This document shows positions 32,510-43,540 of a stretch of 64,000 nucleotides of DNA, piece by piece (position 1 is the first letter of the stretch; each line of letters starts with the position of its first letter). Both the position numbers and the translations under genes were made by a program. Source of the DNA: Triatoma infestans (lineage: Eukaryota; Arthropoda; Insecta; Hemiptera; Reduviidae); contig JAAEAF010002760.1 of the NCBI GenBank assembly GCA_011037195.1, positions 106,146 through 170,145 of the forward strand, in the 5' to 3' direction. The notes beneath the pieces were generated by a model that was not told the DNA's origin, made no database searches, and saw nothing but the letters and a program-made list of their open reading frames with translations.

Positions 32510-32715
32510 ACCCATATTCAAAATGAAAAAATCATTTTCCAAACAAACATTTCCAATAAAAGTGATAGGCTTTTATGTATATTTACTAGGAATGCTAAGT
32601 TTTCAAAAAAAAAAATCGTTAACGCAATTTTTTTTTTAGAAAATGGCGTAAATCAGATAAAAAATAAATCACATATGCACTCACATTTCACTAATGCACT
32701 CACTGAACGCACTAC
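32510..32715 (-). mobile_element. HLX remnant
   Basis: CATTTTCCAAACAAACATTTCC, ATAAAAGTGATAGGCTTT and AAAAAATCGTTAACGC follow the order of a minus-strand HLX internal unit. Confidence 0.4.
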
Positions 32716-32981
32716 CGTTTGACGCATTTCCGACTGAAATCTTGGTGTCGGATCCAAGATTTAGTGTCCGAAAAGGAATATCAAGAACTTCAGACTTCCT
32801 GCGATTTTTCTTTTTTTAAGATATTTTATTCACATACACAGCCCATTCGTAAAATAACATTAACTTTTTCACATCAAAGGACCCAAAAAAAAATGTATTG
32901 CCCGTGGAATAAAAAAAAAACTCAATAATTGCAAAACTTTCTATTATACCATTGAGCGAAACTAATTACCATTAAATTTAT

Positions 32982-33698
32982 AAAAAAAAAATCTGGTGTG
33001 AAACACTCACACAACTTTCTCTTACTCCAGTTCTCCAAATTATAATTGACAGCTTTTATACTTTGTGTACCAAATTTAATAAGATTCGTCGAAAACTGAA
33101 AAAATTGTTCAGTAAAAGCGCACTTCCGGTTTACTAATTTTCTTGAAACTCGGAATTTTGGCCATGTATTTATTTCTAATTAATTTTGTTTGGATGATAC
33201 AATTGTATAATCAACTGTGATAGCACTTTAGAGAAAAATAACCCCACCCCTCCCCCAGAAGTGCCCTTAAATGAATTTTCCTGTAGAAATGTTTCAAATA
33301 AAAGTTGTAGCTCTTTGTATGTGTAGTTGATATAGCAAGTTTAAAGAAAATCTTCGGAGCCATTTTTGAGAAAATTGCAAAAACTTAAAAAAAACAACTA
33401 GTAAAGTGGTACTTCCGGTTGAGGAATATTGACACATAACGCACCGTCAGATCCCATGGTGATACCTAAACGTAATATCAAGTTTGAACTTTCTACGATT
33501 TTTCGTTTTTGAGCTATGCTGTTCACATACATACATACACACAGACACACACCTACACACACACATACAGACCATTCGCTAAAAACCACTTTTTTGGACT
33601 CAGGGGACCTCAAAACGGATATTCCGTGAAAAACTCGATATCGAAAATTTGAACACGATTACAATACTTCCTCTTACTAGGAGTAAGAGAAAGTAAAA
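32982..33698 (-). mobile_element. HLX repeat, full-length one-unit copy
   Basis: It runs from poly-A/ATCTGGTGTGAAAC with the stem-loop (32,991-33,013) and inverted terminus (about 33,014-33,030) to CTAGGAGTAAGAGAAAGTAA at 33,678-33,697. Only one internal unit is present (near 33,357). With the 31,205 copy it shows one- and two-unit forms in the same orientation 800 bp apart. Confidence 0.9.
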
Positions 33699-33699
33699 A

Positions 33700-35300
33700 A
33701 AATGATAATTATTAATTAAATGAATAGATATTCAAAACAATAACGTAAAGTATTTATTTTATAAATTTTTATGTAAATATAAACTGTAAATAGATATTTA
33801 TAATACATTGATATTTATCATGTCTTACATAAATTGCCAGTATATAATAATTTGCATAAAGTCAAAAAAAACTGTTACTGTTAGTTTGTTTGTTTGTTTT
33901 TGTTTTTGTTTTTTTTAAGGCTAGCGATCTGTCAATATAGGAAATTTGCTAAATCATTCAAAACATCTTTCCAACAGAGTTTTAGTACAAAATTATTAGT
34001 TTGTTATAGAAGAACTTATTGAAAATGCAAATTTTTTTTGGAAGGTCTCCCTTCCATTATTAGTTTTGTGTACCTATCATTATTCTTCAATTTAAATTGA
34101 AAAACAGAAATCTAAACTTACACTTGTCTATATCCTCATTAACTGTTGGTTTGTTTACGCTATTAAACTAATGATTAGTTAGTCTTTAATTATATGGCTT
34201 CTTTTCTTTTTTTTAATTTATATATTGAGAAGAATGTTGTTAGCTAAGTGTGTTCACATGATGGGGAATGATATGCAGTTTTTTTTTTTTTTTAGTTATA
34301 CTTAGCTTTTAAATTATAATGTTCACTTCAGGCCTACTTCAAGTAAGATATTCTAGGCTGTTACAAAAGCTTTCCTCTATAAAGCAGTTATATTTGAAAT
34401 TAAATACATAAAATCATTTACTGGACGCTTATTCTTCAAAAGATAAAACTTCACATTTCCCTGCAAGTATATCAGTTTGGTTTACAGTACCACTCCTACC
34501 TAGTTTTGAAATGAAAACTCCTCGCATTGCTATAACAGCACTACTACATGATTTCAACGTGTCTTCTTTTGAGAGCCGGAAAATATCATAAATAGATGCA
34601 ACGGAGCTTAGATGCAGGGTTAGGCAAAACGCTTACTTCCCCCAAACTATGCTAATTTAACCTGAATAAGACCGGAAACATTAACACATTGCTTAAGTAA
34701 GCTTTAATTCGGTTAATAAACTCAATCTACCTGTTCAGCACAAAAGTTCAGTCTCAAATAGCTTTGCGTCTGAAAACAAGCTCAAAATGTAAAATTACTT
34801 GAAAAGTCCACCAAACGCAGAGCATGATTTTTATCCGAAACCGGTCATGGCTAACATGGTTAGTTGGGCTACACGGCCAGGGTGTGATACCCACTACTTA
34901 TAGTTGTTAGGTATTTTTCAAAATTATTCACTTTTTGGTACTTTTAATTCAAGTAAAAATCCAAAAGATGACCAGTTTTCGAACAAGTTTTTGCATACAA
35001 TCTGTTTGGCTGTGATAATTGAGGAGATTTGATCTTGTTCTTAAGTCCCGGATAACCAGCTTTCAGAGATGGTGGCTCACCATGTCGTTTCATGATTAGT
35101 ACGCTACATAATACTGGAATGATCGCATACGGAATGATTCACACTCTGCGATTCCCCATGATTGACAACCGAAGAACGACCTGATATTGGATTTACATAT
35201 CTTAAAGTGCCATAGACTTATTTTTAAAACGCCACCATATTTCGGTGGGCCATCCCTCCCATCCAATCCACAGTTTTTTCAGCTGCAAAAGTCCTTATTG
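33700..35300. other. AT-rich stretch, one possible hammerhead relic
   Basis: About 1.6 kb, mostly AT rich with poly-T runs. At 34,837-34,846 GAAACCGGTC followed by ATGGC matches the 3' half of the hammerhead-like repeats, but no CTGANGA precedes it. No coding frame is recognised. Confidence 0.35.
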
Positions 35301-35308
35301 TAAACCAT

Positions 35309-35815
35309 GTAATATGATCCGAAAAGAGAGAATCTAAAGCAGAGAGAGAGGGTCTCATTCACTACTTATTTCTTTTTTATTTTAATCCTGAACACTGTTT
35401 AACACAAACTGCCACAAGAATATAGAAAATGGTAAGTAAAGTCCTATAGGGAGACTCTCATGTTGTATTAGAAGTATGGAGCCGTTTGGAATTTTCGTGT
35501 GAAGTGTGTATGTGTTAACTATTTGTGTGCGTGCCGGAATTATGATTTTATGTCGAGTTGATAATATTTTGGGTAGTGTTGTGTCTTGAATAGTATTGAT
35601 TTGTGTAGATGTGGTGTCTGATAAAAATGGAATGACTGTTTTATGGATGATGATGCCCTGATTTTTGAAATTGACGATTGTTTTGAATTTAGTAAGTAGG
35701 TCTCTCTCAATGATTATTTCGAAATTCCGAAGAGAGGGATCTAAAGCAGAATGAGAGACACAAAATTGAGAGTCTCACTCGCTAATTAGAATCCTTCTCT
35801 TCGGATCCTATTAAA
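35309..35815 (+). mobile_element. LTR-like fragments (family TGTAAT), paired direct repeats
   Basis: TGTAATATGATCCGAAAAGAG at 35,309 and the related CCGAAGAGAGGGATCTAAAG at about 35,728 are direct repeats of about 60-70 bp, about 410 bp apart. The same sequence starts the LTR-like block at 50,853-51,233 (minus strand, TGTAATAGGATCAGAAGAG). The spacer 35,460-35,710 is GT rich and not coding in a recognisable way. It may be a TRIM-like element. Confidence 0.4.
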
Positions 35816-35860
35816 AAACAGGAAATCAGTTTTTTTTTATATTTTTGTTAATTTTCATTA

Positions 35861-35914
35861 CGATTTTATTGAATAATAATAATATCCGTAAGTTATTATT
35901 ATTTAATAAAATCG
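35861..35914. repeat. Long hairpin, 22-bp arms
   Basis: CGATTTTATTGAATAATAATAA is the inverted complement of 35,893-35,914 with one mismatch; the loop is 10 nt (TATCCGTAAG). Confidence 0.85.
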
Positions 35915-36249
35915 TCCTTCATAAGATTATATATAAAATTTGAAAAAATAGAACAGTTATTTTGAAATAGAAGAAAGTGAGTTTACTTTATTTCAAATTA
36001 ACCAAAATGTTTTAGATCCAAAACTTACAAAATTCTGCCAAGGCTGGTTCCCGATGTAAGAAATTGATTTATGGAATTATTTGGCAATTTTTAAAAGCCA
36101 CGCCTTTTGTCCTGGATGTATTTAATAACCTATTTAATACATATTATTATTAAATATCGATTTATTTTTGTTAACATTATAAAATAATCTATTCAAACTG
36201 TAAATTGTGTATTTAATGTATTTTCGTTCTTTATTAGCTAAAGTGATAT

Positions 36250-36855
36250 TAAAATTGGAACCTCCATCTCCTTCAAAACCTCCTTTTATCGGAAAAAGTT
36301 CAGACAAATATGGTAGGTCTCTGTATGTATAGTGACCTAGTTTAATGACGTGGTTTAAATGGAGGAAGGCGCCGACAATTGAAAAAACTGTTCAGTAAAG
36401 TCGCATTTTCGGTCAGCTGAAAACTCAGAAAAATGGTTGCAACATATTTAAATCTGATTAATATTACCAAAACAGCACTTTAGTGAAAAGCATAACCCCT
36501 TCTCTTCCCCAAAACTTTCCTTAAACGAATTTTCCCGATGAATGTGTAGTTGATGTACAAAGTTTAAAGAAAATCGTTGGAGTTTGTGAAAATATTAGAA
36601 AAATTAAGAATCCATTTGAACTATTTTTACTAAAACCTTATTGTTAGGTCATGAGGGAACTTAAACGAAATTATCTAGTTTTAATTATCTGTTACTATCC
36701 ATTTGCACAGACAGACATATCAGACCAATTTCTAAATACCAACTTATCGGACATACGGGACCTCAAAACGTATTTTCCGGTGAAAACTAGATATCAGATA
36801 TTTGACAGATTTCAGTAACTCCTCTTACAGTAAGCATTAAGAGACAGTAAAAAGA
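36250..36855 (-). mobile_element. HLX repeat, old copy
   Basis: AAACTGTTCAGTAAAGTCGCA, CATAACCCCTTCTCTTCCCC, AAGTTTAAAGAAAATCGTTGG, ACGTATTTTCCGGTGAAAACT and a mutated terminus (GAGACAGTAAAAA) appear in order. The GT tract and much of the middle are lost. Confidence 0.75.
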
Positions 36856-37995
36856 GAAGAAGTAAATTCAAATAAAACAATCATAATTATAAAACGGTGC
36901 TAAGAATGAATTAGAGCCTCATATTATGTTAGATATAAACAAGAAAATCATATCAGATCTATTGATTCTTATAATCGAATTTTATGCAAATCATTATATG
37001 ATATATTGTTTGATCTGGTATCGGAAGTTATTTCTGATTCATATAAATGTATCTTTCATGAAACGCCTGAGGGTTAGAAATGGCAGCAATAAATACCATC
37101 CAGAAATGAGACCAATCATATGTAACCTGAAACACCTTTCTAGTCTACCCATTTTCGTAATTTTTTGTTTTCCTTTTTGTTATTTAACACACATAAAAAT
37201 CTTGCTTTATAACATATGAAAGCATTGCAAGTTTCATTATTTATTTTATCCCATTTTACGACAAATTTCATGGATTCCCCCCCCCCCCCAAACTTAATTT
37301 TTTCTTCAACTTCGCCTATAAATAATATCGTTTATTTGAATTAATTATTTTAAATTTTCAGAGATTTTATTATGTTACCGAGATTAGCATGTTATCTGGA
37401 AATGATGTTGTCTTGTCATTTACGGATTTAATTTGATTTGGGTGTCTTGTCTATTAACAAAAATCATAAAGAAGAGGTAGGAAATACTATACTCAACGTC
37501 AATTGACGACTTTATTTTTATAACGTCCAGCTTGATGAGAGGCAGGATAATTTGCCTTAAATGATTTCTCATATAATGCAATAGAAAACATTTGATTACT
37601 GGCAACAGCAAGAATAAAAAATATATCAATTTTCGATACTTATTAATCAGAAAAATGTACATTATATACTCGTACGTGTGTATAAATTCTGAAATATATT
37701 AAAGAAGTTGTTATGAAAGTTGTTATTATGAAGTTGTCACTGTCGGTGACTGACCAACCACTATAGGGCACGATGAGACATTACCAATCTTGGACGTAAA
37801 CCTTAGAATTTTCCTTGAGCCTGATCTTTGGGAAAAGAAAGACCAAAATTCAACAATAATGCGAACACTGATATTCAAAATTTAGTTTTATTTATGAAAT
37901 TCCTGATTTCCAGAATTAATTATATGTAATGAGCTTTACCAATCTCCGTTCTGCAAGTAAATTGTTTATCCTATCATTAACCCTATCTCAATAAA
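36856..37995. other. AT-rich stretch, nothing recognised
   Basis: About 1.1 kb. The frames at 36,926-37,219 and 37,420-37,662 have no recognisable domain. A C10 run is at about 37,278-37,289. Confidence 0.4.
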
Positions 37996-38017
37996 TATTA
38001 TTGAATTCTTGATTTCA

Positions 38018-38263
38018 GTACAACTCGTCCGTTATCTGGGGCTCTGCATCGACAAAAGACTACGTGGAACCCATCACACCATACCTGAAAAGACTGGAAC
38101 TTTAATTTACGATACAAGAGATTGTCCCAGACTTGAACCACATTGGGTTTCCACATTGAACCTCAATGGGGAAACAACGACTACATTAAAACTACGAGTT
38201 TGTCAGTGTTACTTATAGCACAATTAGCGCTGGTGTAACAATTCAAATAAATAAATAAATAAA
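38018..38263 (+). pseudogene. Jockey LINE fragment with internal deletion
   Basis: VQLVRYLGLCIDKRLRGTHH matches the VRYLGLYxDxRLTWNPHT block of the other Jockey copies. Most of the remaining RT is deleted and a 3' UTR-like part with an (AAAT)n tail (38,246-38,263) follows. ATTGAATT at about 38,000 and 38,264 may be a TSD. Confidence 0.6.
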
Positions 38264-38305
38264 ATTGAATTTTGTAATTAAATTATTATTAAAATAGTTT
38301 TAAAT

Positions 38306-38403
38306 ATGGCAATGGCTTGAGTAGTTTTTTATAGAAAACAGAATTCTTTCTGAGCGATAAAGAATTCTGTTTTCTTTAAAAAAAACTCCACTGGCCATCG
38401 CCG
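38306..38403. repeat. 98-nt hairpin, pre-miRNA-like or miniature foldback
   Basis: A perfect 16-bp inner stem (GAAAACAGAATTCTTT at 38,334-38,349, complement at 38,359-38,374) with a 9-nt loop extends outward through an imperfect stem (GGCAATGGC.. with ..GCCATCGCC) to about 45 pairs. Neighbouring DNA shows no transposon ends. Confidence 0.7.
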
Positions 38404-40134
38404 TGTAATCATCTCGTTTAGATTATTATTAATTTTAAGAAAAATAATACAGAATTTAAAATTATTAGTTTAATATTTCTGATTCATTTTGATTTAGAGA
38501 GAAAAATGTTAAATTAGGAGTTGATAGCTACCATAGATTAAGGAGGAAGGACAATTTGCGGGTTCTACTTAATCTGTTTGCTTTCATCTAATAAAAAGTC
38601 ATCTCAATAGTCTGGGACAAGGCTGCAACCCTAATTCTCTTCTTTGTCATGCACTCTTCTGAACTCAAAATTACAAAATTTCCTTAATTAATTCTCGAAC
38701 GACTAGCTATAGCGCTGAACTCTTCTATAACTGTACCCATTTTGTAAAAGCTACTGCCGTGTACTGACGCGCACTAAGACATAAAAACATCCACCGATAG
38801 GTAATCTAAGACATCTTAGGAGGCGCAACAGTACACTTCATTCTAATACAACTGTCTAAACATTACAGTCATGACTACCTAGAGAAGTCAAGACCCGCCA
38901 ACACCAAAGAAGGGGAATTCAGGGGTTGGATCGATCATCATAAAAGCGGCAGTGGTCTATTGAATGTTACATAGTACCTTCAACCTTCAAGAAGGCAACA
39001 CTCTACCAGCCTAGTCTGTCACACCGCTCTGCTCTATTAGCCTTACGCCACTTTTTCTTTTTATCTTTTTGTTTTAACTGTAAAATCCTTGCAATATCTT
39101 TTGCTTTAAACAATATTTTGCCAATGAATCCGTGAGTATAGTTAAATTCTCTAACTCTCAAATTCTACACAAAATTTTATTACACCACTCATTATGTATT
39201 ATAGAAATTTATTTATTATTTATTTTTTGGGGGATACAATGCCAGCTCGTTGTTTGTTTATACTTTATGGTCACATTAATTTTAAACACCAAGTTTCTAT
39301 CAAATTACAAACATACTAAACTAATGTAATATGTTGAACAAAATTTTAGTGTCATAAATTGAAACTTTAAAGATCATAATTTTTGTAACAATTCAGGTGA
39401 GTGTTACAAAATAAGTGTGCAAATATACATTAAAAACATTCCTCTTTTATATATATATATATTTTTTTTAAAGAGTTTTATTTCATGGTTAATGTAAGGT
39501 TTATAACGTTTCGTTTATTTATTTATTTTTTTTTTGTATGTAGAGTTCCCACGAAATGATTTGATAAAACAAAAATATTGTAATTTTGGATAACATGATC
39601 ATCAAGATTAAATAATGGTAAATATATGTGTATATATATATATATATACATGATTATTATTTTATTTAAATCAATAAAATTAAAAGTATATTTTGTAATA
39701 TATTTTATATAAAGTAAATTAAAGTTTTAAGTAGGTATATGTTGTCCCCATTCCTTCTTTTTTTTTTTAAAAAAAATAAATAAATAAATTTAATTTAGTG
39801 TGTTGTTCTGACTGTGCTAAAGAGAGAAAAAAAAAACCAAACCGAAGGTGAACAACTAGTGCAGTATTCCGGTATTTGAAGTGAAATCTTAGAGGCTTCC
39901 TCCGGCAGGCTTTATATGAGTATTTGTGTCGTTTCCCATTACCTTGGGACATTCCTCGTAACATTAAATACATTCAAAACGCCGAACAAACGTATATACA
40001 AACAAAAACTCACATACTCACACATATATATAAACAGACAAGACATTAAAAATGAGATTACAAGTATAAATTAAAATATTTAGATCAATGATGACAAAGA
40101 TAAAACTATAAAAAAAAAATTTTGTTGTATTACA
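38404..40134. other. Stretch without recognised gene
   Basis: About 1.7 kb. 38,500-39,060 is less AT rich than its surroundings, with no readable domain on either strand. (TA)n at 39,633-39,650 and poly-T/poly-A runs occur beyond. Confidence 0.35.
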
Positions 40135-40885
40135 AAATTAAAAGAGCTAATAATGTTTGTTTAAAGGTACTAATGTTATTTATCGTTATCTTATTGTGGA
40201 TTAGTAAAAGTTTTCAATTGAAAATTATCATTTGTTTAAAGGTACTAATGTTGTTATCGTTATTTCATCGTGGATTAATAAAAGTTTTCAATTGAAATGA
40301 TCATTTGTTTAAAGGTATTAATGTTAGTTATCGTTATTTCATCGTGGATTAATAAAAGTTTTCAATTGAAAATGATCATTTGTTTAAAGGTATTAATGTT
40401 AGTTATCGTTATTTCATCGTGGATTAATAAAAGTTTTCAATTGAAAATGATCATTTGTTTAAAGGTACTAATGTTGTTATCGTTATTTCATCGTGGATTA
40501 ATAAAAGTTTTCAATTGCAATGCTCATTTGTTTCAAGTTTATGTTAAGTTACGTTATTTCATCGTGATTAATAAAGTTTTCAATTGAAATGATCATTTGT
40601 TTAAGGTCTTCATGTTAGTTATCGTTATTCATCGGGATTAATAAACGTTAGTTTTCATTGAAAAGGATCCATTGTTTAAAGGTACTAATGTTGTTATCGT
40701 TATTTCATCGTGGATTAATAAAAGTTTTCAATTGAAATGATCATTTGTTTAAAGGTATTAATGTTAGTTATCGTTATTTCATCGTGGATTAATAAAAGTT
40801 TTCAATTGAAAATGATCATTTGTTTAAAGGAATTAATGTTAGTTATCGTTATTTCATCGTGGATTAATAAAATTCACAATTCCTT
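40135..40885. repeat. Minisatellite, about 10 units of 75 bp
   Basis: The unit contains TTTGTTTAAAGGTATTAATG, GTTATCGTTATTTCATCG, GGATTAATAAAAGTTTTC and the palindrome TTTCAATTGAAA followed by TGATCA. Units differ by a few substitutions (TTAGTTATCG versus TTGTTATCG). Units at about 40,510-40,680 carry many single-base losses. A 75-bp period keeps one frame open (40,297-40,587), a by-product of the repeat. Confidence 0.95.
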
Positions 40886-40938
40886 TTAAAAATTATCACT
40901 GAAATGTTATGGAGTGAGTATGAAATGTTAAGATATTT

Positions 40939-41230
40939 TTTTCTCTCTTACTACTGTAAGAGGGAGTATTCTGTTCGTGTCAAAATTTTCAAAATTAATT
41001 ATTCATTGAAAATGCATATTTTGAGTTCCATGAGTCCGGAAAAGTATATATTTTTGAAATTTTTCAGTTCGTGTGTGTTTTTGTATGGAGCCAACGTAAT
41101 TAAAAAATTTTAAAAAAATCGCAGAAATTTCAAACATGATATAGAGAACGCTACAAATAAGATATTGATCCGCTAACTGTATAGATTTTTCAATTTTCAG
41201 CGGTTTTTGTGAAATTTGCAACTGGTTGGT
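40939..41230 (+). mobile_element. HLX 5' part, diverged
   Basis: CTCTCTTACTACTGTAAGAGGG, GTTCGTGTCAAAATTTTC, TTTTGAGTTCCATGAGTCCG and a short GTGTGTGTTTTTGT tract follow HLX order. SINE1 follows at 41,241. Confidence 0.65.
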
Positions 41231-41240
41231 AACCGCTATA

Positions 41241-41434
41241 GTAAAGTAATATCTATTTTTTCAGGCGGGCTTAACGTCCAACTACCAAATTAGGTGTTGT
41301 GGACGGTGGCGAAAGCATCTATGTTAATATCCACATTTTTGAAACCAGCATAAAATTTAGCAGTTATAGCGGGACTCGAACTGGGAACCTTCCACTTACA
41401 AGTCCATGCTCATAACCACTACACCCACATGTGT
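41241..41434 (-). mobile_element. SINE1 with TSD
   Basis: The minus strand reads GTGTAGTGGTTATGAGCATGG (box A) and AGTTCGAGTCCCGC (box B), then the GTCCACAACACCTAATTTGG and TTAAGCCCGCCTGA body. The TSD is AACCGCTATA / AGCCGCTATA (41,231-41,240 and 41,435-41,444, 9 of 10). Confidence 0.85.
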
Positions 41435-41489
41435 AGCCGCTATAAATGAATATATAAATCAAAAGATCAAAATTGCAGTAAGAAAAACT

Positions 41490-41715
41490 CGCATAATAGT
41501 TCGAGTCGTTTTAGAGAAAATAGCAGAAAACTGAAAAATACTTCCTAGTAATCCAGTCATCAGATCTTCTTCAAACTCGTAATTTCAACAACACATTTAA
41601 TTTTAATTAATATTATTTAGATATTAGTATTGTATAGTAAATTGAAATAGCACTTAAGAGTAAAACCTAACCCCTCCCTTCACCCAGAAGTGCCTTTAAG
41701 CTCAATTGATATATA
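41490..41715 (-). mobile_element. HLX internal-unit fragment, opposite orientation
   Basis: TTTAGAGAAAATAGCAGAAAAC, CTTCAAACTCGTAATTTCAAC, TAAAACCTAACCCCTCCC and AGAAGTGCCTTTAAG read as minus-strand HLX, whereas 40,939-41,230 is plus. The two parts are thus head to head, with SINE1 between them. Confidence 0.6.
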
Positions 41716-41744
41716 TAGATATATATATAATTACATATATCTAT

Positions 41745-41875
41745 ATAGTGCCCGGGTGGCGGAGATGATGGCTGGTTATGACCTGACGGAAGAGCAAGCA
41801 GAGGTCGTTTGCTTGGAAGAGGGCAATTGCGCCGATGGCTGAAGGGAACCACGATTTGTGGAAACCCCAAGAGAA
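41745..41875 (+). other. GC-richer island flanked by TA repeats
   Basis: A patch of about 130 bp, clearly richer in GC than its surroundings, between two ATATATCTATATA-type stretches (41,705-41,745 and 41,895-41,915). The plus strand has an open frame with protein-like codons (ARVAEMMAGYDLTEEQAEVV) up to a TGA. I do not recognise the protein. It could be captured coding sequence or an unknown repeat. Confidence 0.4.
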
Positions 41876-41879
41876 ATAT

Positions 41880-42477
41880 AATAAATATAATGTATGTATA
41901 TATATATCTATATAAAGGTGTTATTACGAGATATTTACAAAACAATAATAAGTTGATCATTTAATTAATAATTACTTATCATACAATAATATCGTAGGAG
42001 GAGGCATTTACTGTACAAATTGGATGTGCGTACTGTAACCACTAATGGTCCTGAATCCTTAAAATGATCAAAAGAAGTTAACTTAAGCTATGGGGTTGGA
42101 AATTACTTTTATAATTGTCTTTCAACCTGAATTAAAGAAAAAAATATCTAAGCATCATGCCAACATGCTCGCCAATAAATACTTTCATGTACCTAAAAGA
42201 AAACACATTCTACTAATAAATACTTCTCGCAATAATGCATTCAGACCGATAAAATACATTCAGCTTTGGTAAATACATTTTAAAACAATTATGTAGATAG
42301 AAAGTGGGACAGTTTATATTGAACCTTCAAATTTTATTCACTTGTCCCAAATAGGTGGTGGGGACAAGTACCAACTCCTCAAGCTCTACGCTCAAGCCGG
42401 ATGTAAATACCGCTCCAATAGCAGGTTTAAAGAACACCACAAATTGCCCCCCCCCCCCCCAAACTATCAAAAATTAA
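41880..42477. other. Gap, nothing recognised
   Basis: AT-rich DNA with a C11 run at about 42,447-42,459. The frame at 42,090-42,272 has no recognisable domain. Confidence 0.35.
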
Positions 42478-43540
42478 TTTACTTTTTTCTTACTTACTAG
42501 TAAAAAGGAAGTATTGAATCGTGTCCAATTTCGAAATCGAGGTTACACTGGAAATATCCCGTTTGAGGTAACCTGTGTCGAAAAAAGTGGTTTTAGAAAA
42601 TGGAGTGTGTGTGCAGTGACAGCAATCGCTCAAAACAAAAACCAATATCTGAGAAGTTGAAAACTTGATATTCCGTTTAGTATCACCAATTGGATCCGAC
42701 AGTTGGTCAGCGGTTAATTCCTTAAACCGGAAAGTAGCACTTTACTTATTTTTTTTATGTTTTTTTTTTTACTTCTTGCAATTTCTCAAAAATGGCTGCA
42801 ACGAGGGGGTTTTTTTAAATTGACTATTGTCAACTGCTAACATACGAAGATCTTACTTTTATTTAAAACATTCCTCTAAAAAAATCACTTAAGGGCACTT
42901 TTGGCGGAAAAGGGTGGGGTTAGTTTCTGTAAAGTGCTTTTCAGTGTATTATACAATTATGCTTATCTAAATCAATATAGTAATTAGAATTAAAGTGTTG
43001 TTGAATTCCGAGTAGTTTTAAAAAAATCGGAAAAGGTTTTGAAAAAATTGAAAGTGAGTTTTACTGAAATGAATTTTTCACTAGTTCGTATTTTCTTGTC
43101 TCTCTTGCGATTTCTCAAAAATGACTTGAAGATTTCTTCAAACTTGTAATGTCAACTAGACTACAATGATCTACTTAATTTTATTTAAAAACATTTCTCT
43201 GGAAAAAAATTCATTTAAATGAATACATAGTAATTTTTTGTTACATTAGAGGTCTACCCCAGTTGTTAATTAATAAGGGATTGGCACCAAACAATAACCA
43301 ACACTCCTCCCGTCGATTAGATCGATGCTATAAGAGGGTCATTTGGGTTAGACCCTCGAATACCTGTGGTCCACCCTGCCTTGCTGAGCAAGATGTTGTG
43401 TGTGGAAGCGCACAGGTTAGATGTGCCATCCCAGCTCGAGGCCGCAGGACGAGAAAGCTTAAAAGAGTGGAGCGCCAAGCACAAAAAAAAAAAAAAAATT
43501 GACGTGTAAGAGAAAGTTGGGTGAGTGTTTCACGACGAGA
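42478..43540 (+). mobile_element. HLX repeat, indel-rich copy split by a poly(A) repeat
   Basis: Terminus ACTTTTTTCTTACTTACTAG at about 42,480, then all family blocks, with many single-base insertions and deletions. At about 43,255 the element is interrupted by a SINE-like repeat and resumes with GTAAGAGAAAGTTGGGTGAG at 43,506-43,525. Confidence 0.8.
43258..43498 (+). mobile_element. SINE-like repeat, copy 2, with poly(A), inside HLX
   Basis: Related to 1,050-1,215 (AACACTCCTCCCGTCGATTAG, CTATAAGAGGGTC, CCTTGCTGAGCAAG, TGTGCCATCCCAGC). Box-A-like TGGCACCAAAC and box-B-like ATTAGATCGATGC are at the 5' end. It ends in about 15 A at 43,483-43,498, as expected for a retroposed copy. The 79-codon frames here are by-products. 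Confidence 0.6.

Noticed and set aside
40297..40587. Repeat protein of four 25-residue units
   Set aside because: The frame stays open only because the DNA period is 75 bp. Units outside are frameshifted and no start or stop context supports a gene.
40135..40885. CRISPR-like array
   Set aside because: The units are contiguous 75-bp repeats without unique spacers, in an animal genome. It is a minisatellite.
41745..41875. Box C/D snoRNA (ATGATGG and CTGA words)
   Set aside because: No terminal stem, C box imperfect, D box misplaced, and no guide pairing I can justify.
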